Shown piece after piece: positions 61,227-64,000 of a stretch of DNA of 64,000 bases (positions are counted from its first letter, which is position 1; each line of letters begins with the position of its first letter). A program made the position numbers and the translations under genes. The DNA is from Agrypnia vestita (Eukaryota > Arthropoda > Insecta > Trichoptera > Phryganeidae). The notes below the pieces were generated by a model. It saw nothing but the letters and a program-made list of their open reading frames with translations. It ran no database searches and was not told the DNA's origin. The stretch covers positions 58,850 through 122,849 of the forward strand of contig JADDOH010007956.1 in assembly GCA_016648135.1 (NCBI GenBank). Reading direction: 5' to 3'.

Positions 61227-62035
61227 AGTTGAGTTGAGTGTGGAGAAGCTAGAGATTCTAGCGGTGCCCGTAAAAACAGCATCGCCGATCACTCTAGCAA
61301 CTCCTGGAGGAGCGAAAGCGCGAAAGGCAACAACCGCCATCCGCTACCGAGTGCTGTGACGCACCGCCGCAAACGCCTAAGTATCAGTGCCGCCGCGACG
61401 CCCAGTGACAAAAGAAGCGACGCCCCGCTGCCGACCGCCACGACGCCGACGTCAGAAGCCGCCGACGTAGCCTGCACAGTCAGAGGACGACGCCGACGCC
61501 AGAAGCCGCCGCCCACCACGAAGCAGCACGAAGAAGACACCTGCCGAACTCTCCGAAACAGGTTACCCCGATCTAAAGACTTTTTCTCCGCCCACCTAGT
61601 TCTACCGAAGTGTTAATTTAATCTCGTCACCATACATTGTAGCAGTAAGATCAGATTTTTTATGTGTTTTGTCTTTTTTCTTTCTTTGTTTATAATTTTG
61701 TCCTCTCCCTCTAAATTAGGGTTCATGTAATTTTTAGATTAGTAACCACTTTGCTGCGTCGTATGTAAGTTGAGATTAATGTTTCATGTAAATTAATTTG
61801 CTGCAGTGCCCAATATAGAAACTTGTAAAATTGTTTCGATTTTATTATTTTTATATCCCTTCACCCGCCTCGAGATATCAGTGTCCTAGTCAGTCACCTG
61901 ACGTTTTGATTGTACCTAGGGGAGGGCGTAACCGCCGGCATACGTAGATCTGAGATCTCCCGGCCGGTTTACCACACCGTGATTTTATATCACCTCTGAC
62001 CCCTCAGACCTTACCCCCCCGACTCTGGTATATCA

Positions 62036-62717
62036 AAAGGTTGTATCCTCTTTTTTATATGTGATGCAGCATTACAACGATTAACACAACAACAGACATA
62101 TTTCAAGTTGGATTTTTTAAATTGTGAATGAAAAAGGCGCAATTGGCATAAAGTAAACACTGCGATTAACTACAATTTCATACGCATTCGTACAAAATTA
62201 TGTTTTATTGTCCTTTCTTAAACGTGGTTATGAAAATACTTTCTATCTCTTTCTGACTAATACATTTAGTACGTAATAGGAGATTTAGTGACTAGTCTAT
62301 ATTTATAGTACGTCTATGTACTATGGTATGAACAGCATTTTATTTCGTTTATAAACGAATGCTGCTATGTCAATGTTAGTCTTTTGTACTCATATGTATG
62401 GAGATCTTTACTTTGCCTATGGATATTGATGGTAAAATGCTTTTTAGAGTACCTACCTACTACCTATGTATTAAAATTTTTACGGATTTTTCGTCGGAAG
62501 GCGGGCAGCATTATAAGAAATGGAAATTGAGCTTGTTGTCATCTGTTTTTGGTGAATTTACGAGGATTTTGCGCAAAATCGTCATTATTATTCTAGACTA
62601 GAGGTAATAATAGCATTTCCACGTTAAATTATAGTGTCAGAGAAATCAACAATAGTTTTTTCTCGAGAGTTGTAAAGATAGTATGTGCGCAATTACTCAT
62701 GGCGTTTATCTTTTCAG
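62036..62717. other. MARCHF6 5' flank or intron, no gene recognised
   Basis: About 680 bp of AT-rich host DNA between the LTR element and the exon acceptor TTTTCAG ending at 62717. A non-coding first exon of MARCHF6 may lie here or upstream of the LTR element. Confidence 0.45.
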
Positions 62718-62754
62718 GTCAAATCGTAGAGCGAGCCGCCAGGCTCCCTCCGCC

Positions 62755-64000
62755 ATGGACCCGGACTCCGCGGGTTCCGATATATGCCGGGTGTGTCGAT
62801 CCGAGAGCGCCCCGGACAGGCCGCTGTTTCACCCCTGCATCTGCGCCGGATCGATAAAATTTATTCACCAGGAGTGTTTAGTACAATGGATGAGGTACTC
62901 CAGGAAAGAGTTCTGCGAGCTGTGCGGTCATCGATTCTCTTTTATGCCGATTTACTCTCCGGACATGCCGCGGCGCCTTCCTCTGCGAGACGTGGCCGGC
63001 GGGCTGCTGAGCTCTGTGGCCACGGCGGTCAAGGACTGGTGCCACTACACCCTGGTGGCCCTCGCCTGGCTCGGCATCGTGCCGCTCACCGCGTGCCGCA
63101 TCTACCGCGCCCTCTTCTCCAACAATCTCGACTCCTTCGTCACTCTGCTGCTGGACATGTTATCCACGGACAATCTCGCCAAGGACATCTTCTCAGGCTG
63201 CTTCGTCGTTACCTGCACACTTTTCGCTTTCATCGGACTGGTTTGGCTCAGAGAACAAATCATGCACGGCGGCGGGCCTGAGTGGCTGGAGAGGGAGAAC
63301 CCCGGGCCTGCAAATGCACTTCCCGAGGGCCGCGAGCCACCCCCGGTCGCCGATAACAACAATTTGCCTGCGGAGGAGGTACCTGAGGAGCCTCCGGCGC
63401 CGCAGGAGCCCGAAGGGGCGGCTGGGGCGCGCGACGGTGCCGAAGATGGGCTCGGTGCTGAGGAAGCCAACTGGAACCCCATGGAATGGGATCGCGCTCC
63501 CGAGGAGCTGACTTGGGAACGACTACTGGGCTTGGATGGGTCCATGGTGTTTCTGGAGCACGTATTCTGGGTGGTGTCTCTTAACACTTTATTCATTCTG
63601 GTGTTTGCGTTCTGCCCGTACCACATGGGCGTGGCGGGGGTGGCGGCGCTGGGCCTGGGGGAGCGCGTGGAGGCTTCTCATTTCCGCGGTCTGCTCACCA
63701 CGCTGGCGGGGTACGAGGTGATCGGCGTGCTTCTGGCCGCTCTGCACGCCCTTGCAGGCCTTCTGGGTCTGCGTAAGCCACGTCGCGCCTTGGGTCTGTG
63801 TTACGTAGTGGTGAAGGTGTCTCTGCTGTCTGTGGTAGAGATCGGGGTGCTGCCGCTGGTGTGCGGATGGTGGCTGGATATTTGCTCACTGGCCTTATTC
63901 GACGCTACCCTGAAAGACCGCGAAGCGGGGCTGGCAGCTGCCCCCTGGACGTCCATGTTCATCCACTGGCTGGTGGGGATGGTGTACGTGTATTACTTCG
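62755..64000 (+). CDS. MARCHF6: MARCHF6/TEB4 (Doa10) ER E3 ubiquitin ligase, N-terminal part
   Basis: The ATG at 62755 follows an acceptor (62716-62717) by 37 nt of leader, and the frame is open for 415 codons to the window edge, with the rest beyond it. The family is a ~900-residue, multi-pass ER ligase that ubiquitinates ERAD substrates and sterol-pathway enzymes. Residues 11-57 form a complete RING-CH (C11, C14, C28, C30, H38, C41, C54, C57; C4HC3 order), with GSIKFIHQECLVQWM inside. The segment FMPIYSPDMPRRLPLRDV follows, then membrane helices near residues 92-115 and 145-165, a Pro/Glu-rich linker (about 175-240), the AEEANWNPMEWDRAPEELTW box, and more helices (VFWVVSLNTLFILVFAFCPY; VKVSLLSVVEIGVLPLVCGW). 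No intron occurs in the visible 1.25 kb. Codons are much more GC-rich than the surroundings. Identity is certain at family level. Confidence 0.97.
   Translation, partial: MDPDSAGSDICRVCRSESAPDRPLFHPCICAGSIKFIHQECLVQWMRYSRKEFCELCGHRFSFMPIYSPDMPRRLPLRDVAGGLLSSVATAVKDWCHYTLVALAWLGIVPLTACRIYRALFSNNLDSFVTLLLDMLSTDNLAKDIFSGCFVVTCTLFAFIGLVWLREQIMHGGGPEWLERENPGPANALPEGREPPPVADNNNLPAEEVPEEPPAPQEPEGAAGARDGAEDGLGAEEANWNPMEWDRAPEELTWERLLGLDGSMVFLEHVFWVVSLNTLFILVFAFCPYHMGVAGVAALGLGERVEASHFRGLLTTLAGYEVIGVLLAALHALAGLLGLRKPRRALGLCYVVVKVSLLSVVEIGVLPLVCGWWLDICSLALFDATLKDREAGLAAAPWTSMFIHWLVGMVYVYYF

Larger units (their letters stand above)
50767..62035 (+). mobile_element. 11.3-kb LTR retroelement with giant LTRs and no gag-pol
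   Basis: Two long direct repeats (50767-56130, containing a nested LINE, and 58056-62035) each start TGATGTACCGG and end with GGTATATCA, an imperfect TG...CA inverted terminus. A primer-binding-site-like TGGCGCTTCCAACGCGGGG follows the 5' LTR directly. A G-rich, PPT-like run precedes the 3' LTR. The 1925-bp internal region has no gag, protease, RT or integrase frame, so it is a non-autonomous (LARD-like) derivative. Ty3/gypsy elements of the Woot/Osvaldo/Ulysses type are known for unusually long LTRs and similar PBS sequences; that assignment is inference. No clear target duplication was found. It fills the space between RINT1 and MARCHF6. Confidence 0.8.
58056..62035 (+). repeat. 3' LTR (3980 bp), uninterrupted
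   Basis: An intact copy of the LTR without the LINE. It carries the same terminal motifs, four copies of the 56-bp repeat, and a TATA/initiator pair about 1.5 kb upstream of the MARCHF6 coding exon. At about 3.8-4.0 kb the LTRs are far longer than the few hundred bp usual in insects. Confidence 0.88.

Noticed and set aside
55138..61616. LTR open frames such as 55435-55665, 61356-61616 and 57470-57781
   Set aside because: Arg/Ser/Pro-rich frames in GC-rich leader, present on both strands and frame-shifted between the two LTRs; no domain recognised.
50767..62035. Plain tandem segmental duplication instead of LTRs
   Set aside because: TG...CA inverted termini, a PBS-like site directly after the first copy and TATA/Inr at 29-bp spacing fit LTRs better. 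The lack of a target duplication keeps some doubt.
50762..62040. Target-site duplication for the LTR element
   Set aside because: The flanks AACCT (left) and AAAGG (right) do not match; none is claimed.
1..64000. tRNA or rRNA genes
   Set aside because: No cloverleaf with paired A and B boxes or conserved rRNA stretch was noticed by eye; a tRNAscan-type search was not possible.

Overview
The window is animal nuclear DNA, most likely from a lepidopteran or closely related insect. This rests on AT-rich introns and spacers, split genes with GT-AG introns, and a dense load of insect-type transposons (mariner, hAT, piggyBac-like, pogo-like, Helitron-like, several LINEs, foldback MITEs). The species cannot be named from sequence alone. 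No bacterial genes, CRISPR array, rRNA or tRNA were seen.

Three real protein genes are present. (1) Positions 14716-25168 (+) hold the 3' half of an inactive rhomboid (iRhom/rhomboid-5) gene: five exons including a probable 27-nt microexon, coding the C-terminal 350 residues (luminal cysteine-rich domain plus rhomboid core without the catalytic serine). Upstream exons lie left of the window or were not recognised. (2) Positions 50272-34822 (-) hold a complete RINT1/Tip20-type gene: 14 exons, 823 codons, intact frame, every intron GT-AG. (3) Positions 62755-64000 (+) hold the first 415 codons of MARCHF6/TEB4/Doa10, an ER membrane ubiquitin ligase with a perfect C4HC3 RING-CH; it runs off the right edge.

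Layout: 1-14.7 kb is transposon-rich DNA (foldback element, LINE fragments, a hAT element with an 8-bp target duplication and nested insertions). 14.7-25.2 kb is the iRhom gene, with a mariner, a solo LTR and MITEs in its introns. 25.2-30.4 kb is AT-rich 3' flank. 30.4-32.8 kb is a remarkable minisatellite made of heat-shock-element-like palindromes, probably inside a Helitron-like element. 34.5-50.3 kb is RINT1. 50.8-62.0 kb is an 11.3-kb LTR retroelement with ~3.8-4.0 kb LTRs, a 1.9-kb internal region without gag or pol, and a LINE nested in the 5' LTR. It separates the head-to-head RINT1 and MARCHF6 genes, whose start codons would otherwise be about 1.2 kb apart.

All three genes act at the ER: RINT1 tethers Golgi-to-ER vesicles, MARCHF6 is an ERAD ligase, and iRhom is an ER pseudoprotease controlling cargo trafficking or degradation. 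The clustering may be chance. The most interesting non-gene signals are the HSE-like array, the giant-LTR element with its intact TATA/Inr promoter pointing at MARCHF6, and the iRhom microexon.
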